Part shown: piece after piece, positions 52,839 through 60,337 of the stretch | Layout: each line of letters opens with the position of its first letter | Position numbering within the stretch: the stretch's first letter is position 1 | Assembly (NCBI RefSeq): GCF_004745955.1 | Contig: NZ_SRLD01000024.1 | Coordinates: 19,204-83,203, forward strand | Source of the DNA: Hymenobacter elongatus | Lineage (GTDB): Bacteria; Bacteroidota; Bacteroidia; Cytophagales; Hymenobacteraceae | DNA length: 64,000 nucleotides | Reading direction: 5' to 3' | Program-made: the position numbers and the translations under genes | The notes under the pieces: model-generated | Told to the model about the DNA's origin: nothing | Database searches by the model: none | What the model saw: the letters and a program-made list of their open reading frames with translations, nothing else

Positions 52839-54086
52839 ATGTACACTACCCTTCAGGCCGATCTTCGGCAGCAGCTTCAGGAAATCAAAGATAACGGCCT
52901 CTATAAGCAGGAACGCGTGATCACCTCGCCCCAGGGCGCGGAAATCGAGACGCAGGAAGCGGGGGAGGTGCTCAACTTCTGCGCCAATAACTACCTGGGC
53001 CTGTCCTCGCACCCCGAGGTGATTAAAGCCGCCAAACACGCCATCGACACCCACGGTTACGGCCTGTCGTCGGTGCGCTTCATCTGCGGCACCCAGGACA
53101 TTCACAAGCAGCTGGAAGCCAAGCTGGCCGAGTTTCTGGGCACCGAAGACACAATTCTGTACGCGGCGGCCTTCGACGCCAACGGCGGCGTATTCGAGCC
53201 CCTGTTCAACGAGCAGGATGCCATTATTTCCGATGCCCTCAACCACGCCAGCATCATCGACGGCGTGCGGCTCTGCAAGGCCCAGCGCTACCGCTACGCC
53301 CACAACGATATGGCCGACCTGGAAGCCCAGCTCCAGGATGCCGTGGCCAAAGGCACGCGCCACCGCATCATCGTCACCGACGGCTCGTTTAGCATGGATG
53401 GCACCATCGCCCGCCTCGACCTGATCTGCGACCTGGCCGACAAATACGAGGCGCTGGTGATGGTGGACGAGTGCCACAGCACGGGCTTTCTGGGCAAAAC
53501 CGGCCGCGGCACCCACGAGCACCGCAACGTGATGGGCCGCGTCGATATCATCACCGGCACGCTGGGCAAAGCCCTGGGTGGCGCTATGGGCGGTTTCACT
53601 ACGGGCCGTAAGGAAATCATCGACATGCTCCGCCAGCGTAGCCGCCCCTATCTGTTCAGCAACACCCTCGCCCCGGCTATTGTGGGCGCATCTATTCGGG
53701 TGCTGGAGGTGCTCACCGAAAGCACCGCCCTGCGCGACCAATTGGAAGAAAATACCCGGTATTTCCGCGAAAAGATGACTGCCGCCGGCTTCGACATCAA
53801 GCCCGGTGAGCACCCTATTGTGCCCGTGATGCTGTATGATGCCAAGCTGAGCCAGGAATTTGCGGCCCGTATGCTGGAGAAGGGTATTTACGTGGTTGGC
53901 TTCTACTTCCCTGTAGTGCCCAAGGGTCAGGCCCGCATTCGGGTGCAACTGAGTGCGGCCCACACCCGCGCCCAACTCGACAAAGCCATTGCTGCCTTCA
54001 TTGAGGTAGGCAACGAGCTAGGCACGCTCAAAGACCGTAGCGCCGCCCGGCCCGAAGCGGGGCAAGTAGTGACGAACACGCCGTAA
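52839..54086 (+). CDS. kbl: Glycine C-acetyltransferase (2-amino-3-ketobutyrate CoA ligase)
   Basis: ATG 52839 ([20 protein letters not shown]) starts a 415-residue alpha-oxoamine synthase. [54 protein letters not shown] and [16 protein letters not shown] are family motifs. [15 protein letters not shown] contains the PLP lysine. The enzyme cleaves 2-amino-3-ketobutyrate with CoA to glycine and acetyl-CoA. It is transcribed away from tdh with a 198-bp shared control region, completing a threonine-degradation pathway. Confidence 0.96.
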   Translation: MYTTLQADLRQQLQEIKDNGLYKQERVITSPQGAEIETQEAGEVLNFCANNYLGLSSHPEVIKAAKHAIDTHGYGLSSVRFICGTQDIHKQLEAKLAEFLGTEDTILYAAAFDANGGVFEPLFNEQDAIISDALNHASIIDGVRLCKAQRYRYAHNDMADLEAQLQDAVAKGTRHRIIVTDGSFSMDGTIARLDLICDLADKYEALVMVDECHSTGFLGKTGRGTHEHRNVMGRVDIITGTLGKALGGAMGGFTTGRKEIIDMLRQRSRPYLFSNTLAPAIVGASIRVLEVLTESTALRDQLEENTRYFREKMTAAGFDIKPGEHPIVPVMLYDAKLSQEFAARMLEKGIYVVGFYFPVVPKGQARIRVQLSAAHTRAQLDKAIAAFIEVGNELGTLKDRSAARPEAGQVVTNTP

Positions 54087-54148
54087 GCTGCCCCGGTCGG
54101 TAGAAGTCCAGCCAATAATTTCCCTTGGCTGGATAAAGCCGGTAAAAG

Positions 54149-54191
54149 CACAACGTCCTTTTCCTGTCCATGGAAAAGGGCGTTGTGCTGT
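54149..54191. repeat. Palindrome, family B, copy 2
   Basis: AGCACAACGTCCTTTTCC and GGAAAAGGGCGTTGTGCT pair with one mismatch around a short loop. The CAACGYCCTTTTCC core matches the palindrome at 51520. It lies between convergent kbl and cdaA. A second small inverted repeat, CCAGCCAA/TTGGCTGG, is at 54111-54134. Confidence 0.82.
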
Positions 54192-54235
54192 ATAGCAAGC
54201 TGTAGTGCTGCAAGGAAAAGCGCCAACGGCCAGAA

Positions 54236-55072
54236 TCAAGCCGCCACTTCTGCCGCCGAGGTTGAGGCGCTGGCCGGCTTGGGCGCTACGTCGAACAGGA
54301 GCTCGTTCAGGCGGGCCCGCAGGTCGGTGGCGGAGAGGTTGCGGAACACTTCGCCGCCGCGCACCAGGGAAATCTGGCCGGTTTCTTCACTAACCACCAA
54401 CACCACGCTGTCGGTCATTTCCGTCAGGCCAATGGCGGCGCGGTGGCGCAGGCCCATGGAAGCGGGAACGTCGGGGTTTTCGCTGACGGGCAAAATGCAG
54501 CGGGCCGCTCGGATGCGGTTGTTGGCAATAATGACCGCGCCATCGTGCAACGGACTGGTTTTATTGAAAATCGACATGAGCAGGCGCTTGCTGATGGCCG
54601 CATCGATCAGGTCGCCCGAGTCGGCGTAAAACTTCAGCTCCGACGACAGCGTGAAGGCAATCAGGGCCCCGGTGCTTTTGCCGGCTAGGCTTTTGGCCGC
54701 TTCCACGAAGGGCGTAAGATTCATCCGCTCCGCCGGCACGTCGCGGCGCCACGGAAATACCCGCATCCGGTCGAAGGCCGTGGCTTTGCCGATGGTGAGC
54801 AGAAAGCGCCGGATTTCCTGCTGAAACAGAATAATGCTGGCCAGCACGCCCACGCTCATAAACTGGCCCAGAATGCTGGTCAGCAGCTCCATGCCGGCGG
54901 CTTTCACCACCAGATAGAGCGTGTAGATAGACATCAGGCCCAGGAAAATCTTCAGCGCCACGCTTCCCGTCAGCAGCTTATAGAGCTGATAGAACAGCAC
55001 CGTAACCAGCAGTACGTCCACGACGTCTATCCAGCCAATGCGCAGGAAGCCGATGCCGAAGGAGCCAATCAC
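54236..55072 (-). CDS. cdaA: Diadenylate cyclase CdaA
   Basis: A 278-residue enzyme making c-di-AMP from two ATP. The N-terminus has three membrane segments (WIDVVDVLLVTVLFYQLYKL, IFLGLMSIYTLYLVVKAAG, FMSVGVLASIILFQQEIRR). The DisA_N domain has the catalytic DGAVIIANNRIRAARC and GLRHRAAIGLTE (DGA and RHR motifs), then VVSEETGQISLVRGG. The Ala-rich tail is not conserved. The start overlaps the end of folP by four bases, so the two are coupled. folP-cdaA adjacency is recurrent in Bacteroidota; a common logic is not established. Confidence 0.95.
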   Translation of the reverse strand: MIGSFGIGFLRIGWIDVVDVLLVTVLFYQLYKLLTGSVALKIFLGLMSIYTLYLVVKAAGMELLTSILGQFMSVGVLASIILFQQEIRRFLLTIGKATAFDRMRVFPWRRDVPAERMNLTPFVEAAKSLAGKSTGALIAFTLSSELKFYADSGDLIDAAISKRLLMSIFNKTSPLHDGAVIIANNRIRAARCILPVSENPDVPASMGLRHRAAIGLTEMTDSVVLVVSEETGQISLVRGGEVFRNLSATDLRARLNELLFDVAPKPASASTSAAEVAA

Positions 55073-55953
55073 GGGGAGAGAGGAAGGAAGGTGGGGGCAA
55101 CGAGCCGGATAGTTTGCACGGCTTCTGCTACATCGTGTACGCGCAGCAGTGCGGCCCCGTTGAGCAGGGCCATGGTGTTCACGGCCACCGTGCCGCTTAG
55201 GGCGGCCTCCGGCGTCAACCCCAGGGGCTTATACACCATCGACTTGCGCGAGAGTCCGGCCAGAATGGGCAAGCCCAGCAGCTGCAGCTCGCGCAGGCGG
55301 CGCAGCAGCTCGTGGCTCTGGGCAGCAGTTTTAGCAAAGCCGAAGCCAGGGTCGAGAATGATATCGGCCACGCCGGCGGCGCGCAGGGCGGCTACTTTGT
55401 CGCGGAAGTAGCGCGTCAGCTCCAGCACAATGTCGTCGGGGTAGTCGGTGAGCTGGGCCATGGTTTGGGGCGTACCGCGCATGTGCATCAGCACGTAGGG
55501 CACCTGCAGCTGCCCGGCTGTGGCAAACATGGCCGCGTCCAGCTCGCCGCCGCTGATGTCGTTGATGAGGTCGGCCCCGGCCGCTACGGCCGCGCAGGCC
55601 ACCCCGGCCCGGAAGGTGTCGATGGATAAAAAAGCTTCGGGAAAAGCCCGGCGCAGGGCGTCGATGGCGGGCAGGACGCGCCGCTTTTCTTCGTCTTCGG
55701 GAATGTGCTCGGCCCCCGGCCGCGACGAGTAGCCGCCGATATCCAGGATGCTGGCCCCGGCCCGGAGCATGGCTTCGGCGCGGTGCAGCAGGTCGGGCGT
55801 GGTGCCCAGGCGGCTGCCGGCGTAGAACGAGTCGGGGGTCAGATTCAGGATGCCCATCACCTGCGGCGAGCCCAGATTCAGGACGCGGCCACGGGGGCAA
55901 CGCAGCGTTTGCCTCGGAGAAAAACACGTATCTTTCGCGGCCTGGGCAGACAT
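55069..55953 (-). CDS. folP: Dihydropteroate synthase
   Basis: A 294-residue TIM-barrel enzyme condensing p-aminobenzoate with dihydropterin pyrophosphate. Motifs are MGILNLTPDSFYAGSRLG, DIGGYSSRPGAEHIPEDEE, LSIDTFRAGVACAAVAAGAD, LINDISGGELDAAM, DIILDPGFGFAKT and SRKSMVYKPLGL. The full length is present; the first 20 residues are extra compared with E. coli FolP and include a likely non-conserved start. It overlaps cdaA by four bases. The divergent DUF1599 gene starts 47 bp away. Confidence 0.96.
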   Translation of the reverse strand: MSAQAAKDTCFSPRQTLRCPRGRVLNLGSPQVMGILNLTPDSFYAGSRLGTTPDLLHRAEAMLRAGASILDIGGYSSRPGAEHIPEDEEKRRVLPAIDALRRAFPEAFLSIDTFRAGVACAAVAAGADLINDISGGELDAAMFATAGQLQVPYVLMHMRGTPQTMAQLTDYPDDIVLELTRYFRDKVAALRAAGVADIILDPGFGFAKTAAQSHELLRRLRELQLLGLPILAGLSRKSMVYKPLGLTPEAALSGTVAVNTMALLNGAALLRVHDVAEAVQTIRLVAPTFLPLSP

Positions 55954-56000
55954 GAGCGGAGAGGCTAAAAACCGGGATTCTTAAAAGTAGGCCGAAAATT

Positions 56001-56579
56001 TTGAGTAACCAAACCCAGCACGAGTACGACCAGGTAACGGGCCAATGCCGAAGCCTGTTCCTGGCCAAAACCCACGACTACGGCACGGCGTGGCGCATTC
56101 TGCGGCTGCCTTCCGTCACCGACCAGATCTACATCAAGGCCCAGCGCATCCGCTCCATTCAGGAGAAGGGTACCCAGCTGGTGGCCGATGGCGTGGACGA
56201 GGAGTTCGTGGCCATCATCAACTACTGCGTTATTGCCCTGATGCAGCTGCGCCTGCCCGCCACCGCGCCCCTGGACCTGGTGCCCGCCGATGTGGCCGCC
56301 GCCTACGACGAGGAAGTGGCCGCCAACCGCCGCCTGCTATTCGCCAAAAACCACGACTACGGCGAGGCCTGGCGGCAGATGCGGGTGGAAAGTATCACCG
56401 ATATTATTCTGATGAAGCTGCACCGCACCAAGCAGATTGAGGACCTGGCCGGCCGCACGCGCGTGTCGGAAGGCGTGGATGCCAACTACCGCGACATGCT
56501 CAACTATGCCGTATTTGCGTTGATCAAGCGTGGGGCCGCCGCCGCCGCGCCCGAACCTGATTCAGAATCCGGAGTTTAA
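56001..56579 (+). CDS. DUF1599 protein with two tandem DUF1599 units
   Basis: TTG 56001 is the first in-frame start and gives a 192-residue protein. Two related halves are visible: CRSLFLAKTHDYGTAWRILR (about 16-35) and NRRLLFAKNHDYGEAWRQMR (about 112-131). Each is followed by a V/I-T-D-x-I segment and an E-K/R-G/D helical part. The repeated K-x-HDYG-x-AWR signature defines DUF1599, which I take to be related to all-alpha nucleotide pyrophosphohydrolases. A candidate TATCTTTC element lies at 55929. The DoxX gene follows after 6 bp. Confidence 0.88.
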   Translation: MSNQTQHEYDQVTGQCRSLFLAKTHDYGTAWRILRLPSVTDQIYIKAQRIRSIQEKGTQLVADGVDEEFVAIINYCVIALMQLRLPATAPLDLVPADVAAAYDEEVAANRRLLFAKNHDYGEAWRQMRVESITDIILMKLHRTKQIEDLAGRTRVSEGVDANYRDMLNYAVFALIKRGAAAAAPEPDSESGV

Positions 56580-56585
56580 AGCGTT

Positions 56586-57686
56586 ATGAAACTCATTACC
56601 CGCATCTGCTGGCTCCTGCTGGGCGTCCTCTTCATCTTCTCCGGGCTCATCAAGCTCAACGACCCCATCGGGACGGCCTACAAGCTGGAGGAATACTTCG
56701 AGGTGTTTGCCGTGGATTTCGGCAGCTTCTTTCTGCTATTCAAGAACAGCACGCGTACCCTTTCCCTGCTGCTCAGCTCCCTGGAAGTGGTGCTGGGCGT
56801 AGCGCTGCTGCTGCGCTGGTACCTACGCAAAACGCTGTGGGTGCTGCTGGGGCTGCTCGTGTTCTTTACCTTCCTGACGTTCTACTCGGCAGCGTTTAAT
56901 AAAGTAACCGACTGCGGCTGCTTTGGCGACTTCATCAAGCTCACGCCTTGGCAGTCGTTTTCCAAAGACGTGTTTCTGCTGGTACTGTGGGCAGTGGTGT
57001 TTTTCAACCAGCGCTACATGCGCCGGGTATTTGCCAAAGGCATGCTCGGTATCATGTATATCACGCTGGCCTCGGCAGTGGCTATCGGCATTGGGGTGCG
57101 GGCGTTGGGCCATTTGCCCTACTTGGATTTTCTGCCCTATAAAGTTGGCAACGACATTGGGAAGCTGATGCAGGCCTCGGAGCCGTTGCGCTACAAGTAC
57201 ATTATGGAGCGTGGCGGCCAAACCCAGGAATTCACGGAATACCCGACCGACAGTACCTGGAAATACAAGCAGATGGTGCCGCTCAACCCCGATGCCGGCC
57301 CCAAAATCACCGACTTCAAAGTATGGAACGACCAAGGCGACTACACGCCCGAGCTGCTGAAGGGGAATCGCCTGGTGCTCATCATCCAGAATACCGACAA
57401 GACGGACCGGGACCGTTTTGAGCTGATCAACAACCTGATGCAATCAGCCGACTCGTCCCAGAAAAAGATTACGCCGTTGGTGATTACCAGCAGCAGTCCG
57501 GCCGAGTTCGATGCTTTCCGCCACGAGGTGAATCTGGTGGCACCGTTCTACTACGCCGACGCGACGGTGCTTAAGTCCATGATCCGGTCCAATCCGGGCT
57601 TTATACTGCTCAAGGATGGCGTGGTGAAGGGCAAGTTTCATTACCACGATATTCCGAGCCGCGCCACGCTCGAAGAGCTGCTGTGA
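56586..57686 (+). CDS. BT_3928-type DoxX-like membrane protein
   Basis: A 366-residue protein. The N-terminal half (1-170) has four to five membrane helices: RICWLLLGVLFIFSGLIKLN, LLLSSLEVVLGVALLLRWYL and LWVLLGLLVFFTFLTFYSAA. It then has the MauE/DoxX-like KVTDCGCFGDFIKLTPWQSF with a C-x-C pair. The C-terminal half is soluble and thioredoxin-fold-like (DRFELINNLMQSADSSQKKI, FYYADATVLKSMIRSNPGFI, LKDGVVKGKFHYHD). The family is widespread in Bacteroidota, of unknown function, and may take part in thiol redox in the envelope. It overlaps the permease gene by four bases. Confidence 0.85.
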   Translation: MKLITRICWLLLGVLFIFSGLIKLNDPIGTAYKLEEYFEVFAVDFGSFFLLFKNSTRTLSLLLSSLEVVLGVALLLRWYLRKTLWVLLGLLVFFTFLTFYSAAFNKVTDCGCFGDFIKLTPWQSFSKDVFLLVLWAVVFFNQRYMRRVFAKGMLGIMYITLASAVAIGIGVRALGHLPYLDFLPYKVGNDIGKLMQASEPLRYKYIMERGGQTQEFTEYPTDSTWKYKQMVPLNPDAGPKITDFKVWNDQGDYTPELLKGNRLVLIIQNTDKTDRDRFELINNLMQSADSSQKKITPLVITSSSPAEFDAFRHEVNLVAPFYYADATVLKSMIRSNPGFILLKDGVVKGKFHYHDIPSRATLEELL

Positions 57687-58747
57687 GCCAGACCATCGGC
57701 TTTGTGCTGCGCCGCCTGGCCCAGGGCGCGCTGGTGCTGGTAGGAGTGGCCCTCACCGTGTTCTTCCTGTTCACGGTGCTGCCCGGCGACCCGGTAGCGC
57801 TGCTGGCCGGGCAGCGCTCCGACCCGGCCACCCGCGCTGCCATTGCCGCCGACCTGGGCCTCGACCAGCCGGTACCGTTGCAGCTGGTTGGCTATCTGAA
57901 CGACGTGTCGCCGCTGGGCCTGCACCCGCGCGACTCGGCCGGCACGGCCAAGTACGGCGGCCTAGCGCTGCTGCCGCTGGGAGAGAAGGCCGTGGTGCTG
58001 AAAGTGCCCTACCTGCGTCGCTCGTTTCAGAGCAATAAAGACGTGCTCAGTATTTTGCTCGACCACTTTACGGGTACGTTGTGGCTGGCTCTGGCGGCCA
58101 TGCTGCTGGCCTCGGTGCTGGGTATCGGGTTTGGCATCGTGGCCGCCCTCAAGCCCCATTCGTGGCTCGACCGCGCCCTGATTACGACTTCGGTACTCGG
58201 TATTTCGGTGCCTTCCTTCGTGGCCGGCATTCTGATTGCCATGACCTTTGGCTTCTACTGGAGCCATTGGACCGGTCTCAACCTGACCGGACAGCTCTAC
58301 GAAACCGACCCATTTTCGGGCCGACACCTGGTGTTGCGCAATCTGCTGCTGCCCGCGTTTGCCTTGGGTATTCGGCCGCTGGCCGTTATTACCCAGCTTA
58401 CCCGCAGCTCCATGCTCGATGTGCTTAGCCAGGACTACATCCGGACGGCCCGCGCCAAAGGGCTTTCGGGCTATCAGGTGGTGGTGGGCCACGCCCTCAA
58501 AAATGCCCTGAACCCGGTGCTCACGGCCGTATCTGGCTGGCTGGCGTCCCTGATGGCAGGGGCTTTTTTTATCGAGTACATCTTCAACTGGAAGGGCCTG
58601 GGCACCGTCACGTTGCGGGCCGTCGAAAACCTGGACTTCCCGGTCGTGATGGGAGCTACAATCTTCATTGCCTTCCTGTTTGTGGTCGTCAATATCGTGG
58701 TCGATATACTCTACGCCGTGCTCGACCCCCGAGTGAAACTGAACTGA
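57683..58747 (+). CDS. ABC transporter permease, OppB/DppB-like, without neighbouring partners
   Basis: GTG 57683 overlaps the preceding stop (GTGA) and gives a 354-residue membrane protein with six main helices. N-terminal GFVLRRLAQGALVLVGVALT and FTVLPGDPVALLAGQRSDPA, ITTSVLGISVPSFVAGILIA, and SQDYIRTARAKGLSGYQVVV (the EAA loop) match the DppB group. It ends VDILYAVLDPRVKLN. OppB proteins form half of the pore of a peptide importer. No OppC, ATPase or binding-protein gene is in this window, so partners must be elsewhere. Confidence 0.92.
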   Translation: MSQTIGFVLRRLAQGALVLVGVALTVFFLFTVLPGDPVALLAGQRSDPATRAAIAADLGLDQPVPLQLVGYLNDVSPLGLHPRDSAGTAKYGGLALLPLGEKAVVLKVPYLRRSFQSNKDVLSILLDHFTGTLWLALAAMLLASVLGIGFGIVAALKPHSWLDRALITTSVLGISVPSFVAGILIAMTFGFYWSHWTGLNLTGQLYETDPFSGRHLVLRNLLLPAFALGIRPLAVITQLTRSSMLDVLSQDYIRTARAKGLSGYQVVVGHALKNALNPVLTAVSGWLASLMAGAFFIEYIFNWKGLGTVTLRAVENLDFPVVMGATIFIAFLFVVVNIVVDILYAVLDPRVKLN

Positions 58748-58766
58748 CACTTTTCAATCTTACTGC

Positions 58767-59288
58767 ATGCGTCTGTACCTGATTGGGATGCCGGGAGCGG
58801 GCAAAACTACACTGGGCCGCGCTTTGGCTACGGCCTACGAGCTACCGTTCCGGGACCTGGATGAGGAGATTACCCGGCGCGAAGGGCGCAGTATTGCCAC
58901 TATTTTTGCCGCCGAAGGCGAAGCCTATTTTCGGGAGCAGGAAGCAGCCACGCTGCGCGCAGTAGTGCAGGAATTGCCAGCCCTGGTGCTGGCCACGGGC
59001 GGCGGCACGCCCTGCTTTCACCAGAATCTGGACGTGCTGCTCGGTACCGGCCACACGCTCTACCTGGAGGTGCCCGTGGCCGAGCTGGTGCGGCGGCTGC
59101 AACAGGCTGCCGCAAGCCGGCCCCTGTTGGCACCAGCCACCGACGCCGCCGCCTTGACCGAGCGGCTGCGTGAAACCTTAGCGGCCCGGCAGCAGTTTTA
59201 TAGTCGTGCTCCGTTGCGTTGTGCTGCTACCTCCTGTAGCGTAGCCGCCGTGCAGCAGCTGTTGAGCCGCTACCAAACGAGCAGCTAA
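58767..59288 (+). CDS. aroK: Shikimate kinase
   Basis: A 173-residue P-loop kinase. The Walker A GMPGAGKTTLGRALA is near residue 7, FRDLDEEITRREGRSIATIF is the shikimate-binding D-x-D region, and ATGGGTPCFHQNLD holds the GGG substrate loop. SRPLLAPATDAAALTERL is the lid arginine region. It phosphorylates shikimate in aromatic amino acid and chorismate synthesis. It follows the permease by 19 bp, so it seems to be the fourth gene of a run beginning with DUF1599. Other aro genes are not nearby. Confidence 0.93.
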   Translation: MRLYLIGMPGAGKTTLGRALATAYELPFRDLDEEITRREGRSIATIFAAEGEAYFREQEAATLRAVVQELPALVLATGGGTPCFHQNLDVLLGTGHTLYLEVPVAELVRRLQQAAASRPLLAPATDAAALTERLRETLAARQQFYSRAPLRCAATSCSVAAVQQLLSRYQTSS

Positions 59289-59334
59289 CTTCGCCTCTTC
59301 TGCGCATTCGGCGCAGTGTTTGTGCGGCACTACG

Positions 59335-59342
59335 TACTTTTG
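59335..59342 (+). promoter_or_regulatory. Candidate -7 element TACTTTTG
   Basis: TACTTTTG matches TAnnTTTG and lies 24 bp before the hydroxylase start. A TTG occurs upstream at 59320 but only 12 bp away, too close for the consensus. Confidence 0.4.
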
Positions 59343-59366
59343 CTTCTTCCATAGCTGATCATTCCC

Positions 59367-60047
59367 ATGAATTCCGCTTCCTCCACATCAGCCTTCGCTA
59401 CGGCTCTTACTCCGGTGAAAGCCCCTGACCAGGTAAAACCCAAGCACAAGGGTTCTGCTAAGCTGTTTCAGAACCCTGTTCTGGAGCGCCTGACGCATAC
59501 GCACATTGCCCTACCGGTGTCCATTTTCCTTGTCACTGCCGTGGTGAGCCTCTACTATGGCCTTACCCGTGGGTTCATTACCGGTATGTCGGCGTTCGGC
59601 TTATTCCTGCTGGGCTGGTTTATGTTCACTTTCGTGGAATACGCCATGCATCGCTACCTCTACCACATTCCGGCTACCACGCCCAAGCGGGTTAAGTTTC
59701 AGTACACCATGCACGGCGTACACCACGAGTTTCCCAAGGACAAAACCCGGCTGGCTATGCCGCCCATCATCACGGTCTTCGTGGCTTCGCTGCTGTTCTT
59801 TATTTTCCGCTTCACGTTCGGCAGCTATGCTTTCGGTATTCTGGCGGGCTTCACCTTTGGGTACGCGCTTTATTTGTTTGTGCACTATGCCATTCATGCC
59901 TACGCGCCCCCCAAGAACTTCTTGAAAGTGTGGTGGCACCACCACGCTCAGCACCACTACCGGCAGGATGAAATTGCCTTTGGCGTTTCCAGCACCTTGT
60001 GGGACCACATTATTGGTACGATGCCCGATAAAGTAGGGAAGAGCTAA
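59367..60047 (+). CDS. Fatty acid hydroxylase / sterol desaturase superfamily protein
   Basis: A 226-residue membrane di-iron enzyme. Helices LPVSIFLVTAVVSLYYGLTR and GMSAFGLFLLGWFMFTFVEY lead to the histidine clusters: HRYLYH, MHGVHHEF, HYAIHAY and WWHHHAQHHYRQDE. These ligate two irons in the cytosolic face, as in fatty acid 2-hydroxylases. The likely products are hydroxylated fatty acids or sphingolipid acyl chains; Bacteroidota make sphingolipids, so that role is plausible. The N-terminal 40 residues are polar. A clear terminator follows. Confidence 0.9.
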   Translation: MNSASSTSAFATALTPVKAPDQVKPKHKGSAKLFQNPVLERLTHTHIALPVSIFLVTAVVSLYYGLTRGFITGMSAFGLFLLGWFMFTFVEYAMHRYLYHIPATTPKRVKFQYTMHGVHHEFPKDKTRLAMPPIITVFVASLLFFIFRFTFGSYAFGILAGFTFGYALYLFVHYAIHAYAPPKNFLKVWWHHHAQHHYRQDEIAFGVSSTLWDHIIGTMPDKVGKS

Positions 60048-60067
60048 TACCCCACTATCTAACACGC

Positions 60068-60098
60068 AACAGCCTGACTCCGCAAGAGTCAGGCTGTT
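60068..60098 (+). terminator. Terminator after the hydroxylase gene
   Basis: AACAGCCTGACT and AGTCAGGCTGTT pair around a short loop, with TTTTGTTTTG following. The region 60099-60337 after it is AT-rich and contains TAATTTTG (60253-60260), a possible -7 element of the next gene. Confidence 0.9.
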
Positions 60099-60337
60099 TT
60101 GTTTTGGCTGCACAGTACCGTTGTACGAATATGGTTAATATATGATTATTAGAAGACTTATACAATGCTTATGTAGCGTATTTTATTATATATTATTCCG
60201 TTAAAGCTATACTAAATTCAGTTAGTTATTCTTTTTATGAGAATAAATTACATAATTTTGCTTTACTCATATTGTGCTTACTACCTGCTATCCAGTCGGT
60301 TTGAGTTTTTTTAGTCGCTCCCTTTTTCCCGCTACCT

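Noticed and set aside
52824..53975. A 383-codon frame antisense to kbl
   Set aside because: Shadow of kbl; GC-rich His/Val composition and no domain.
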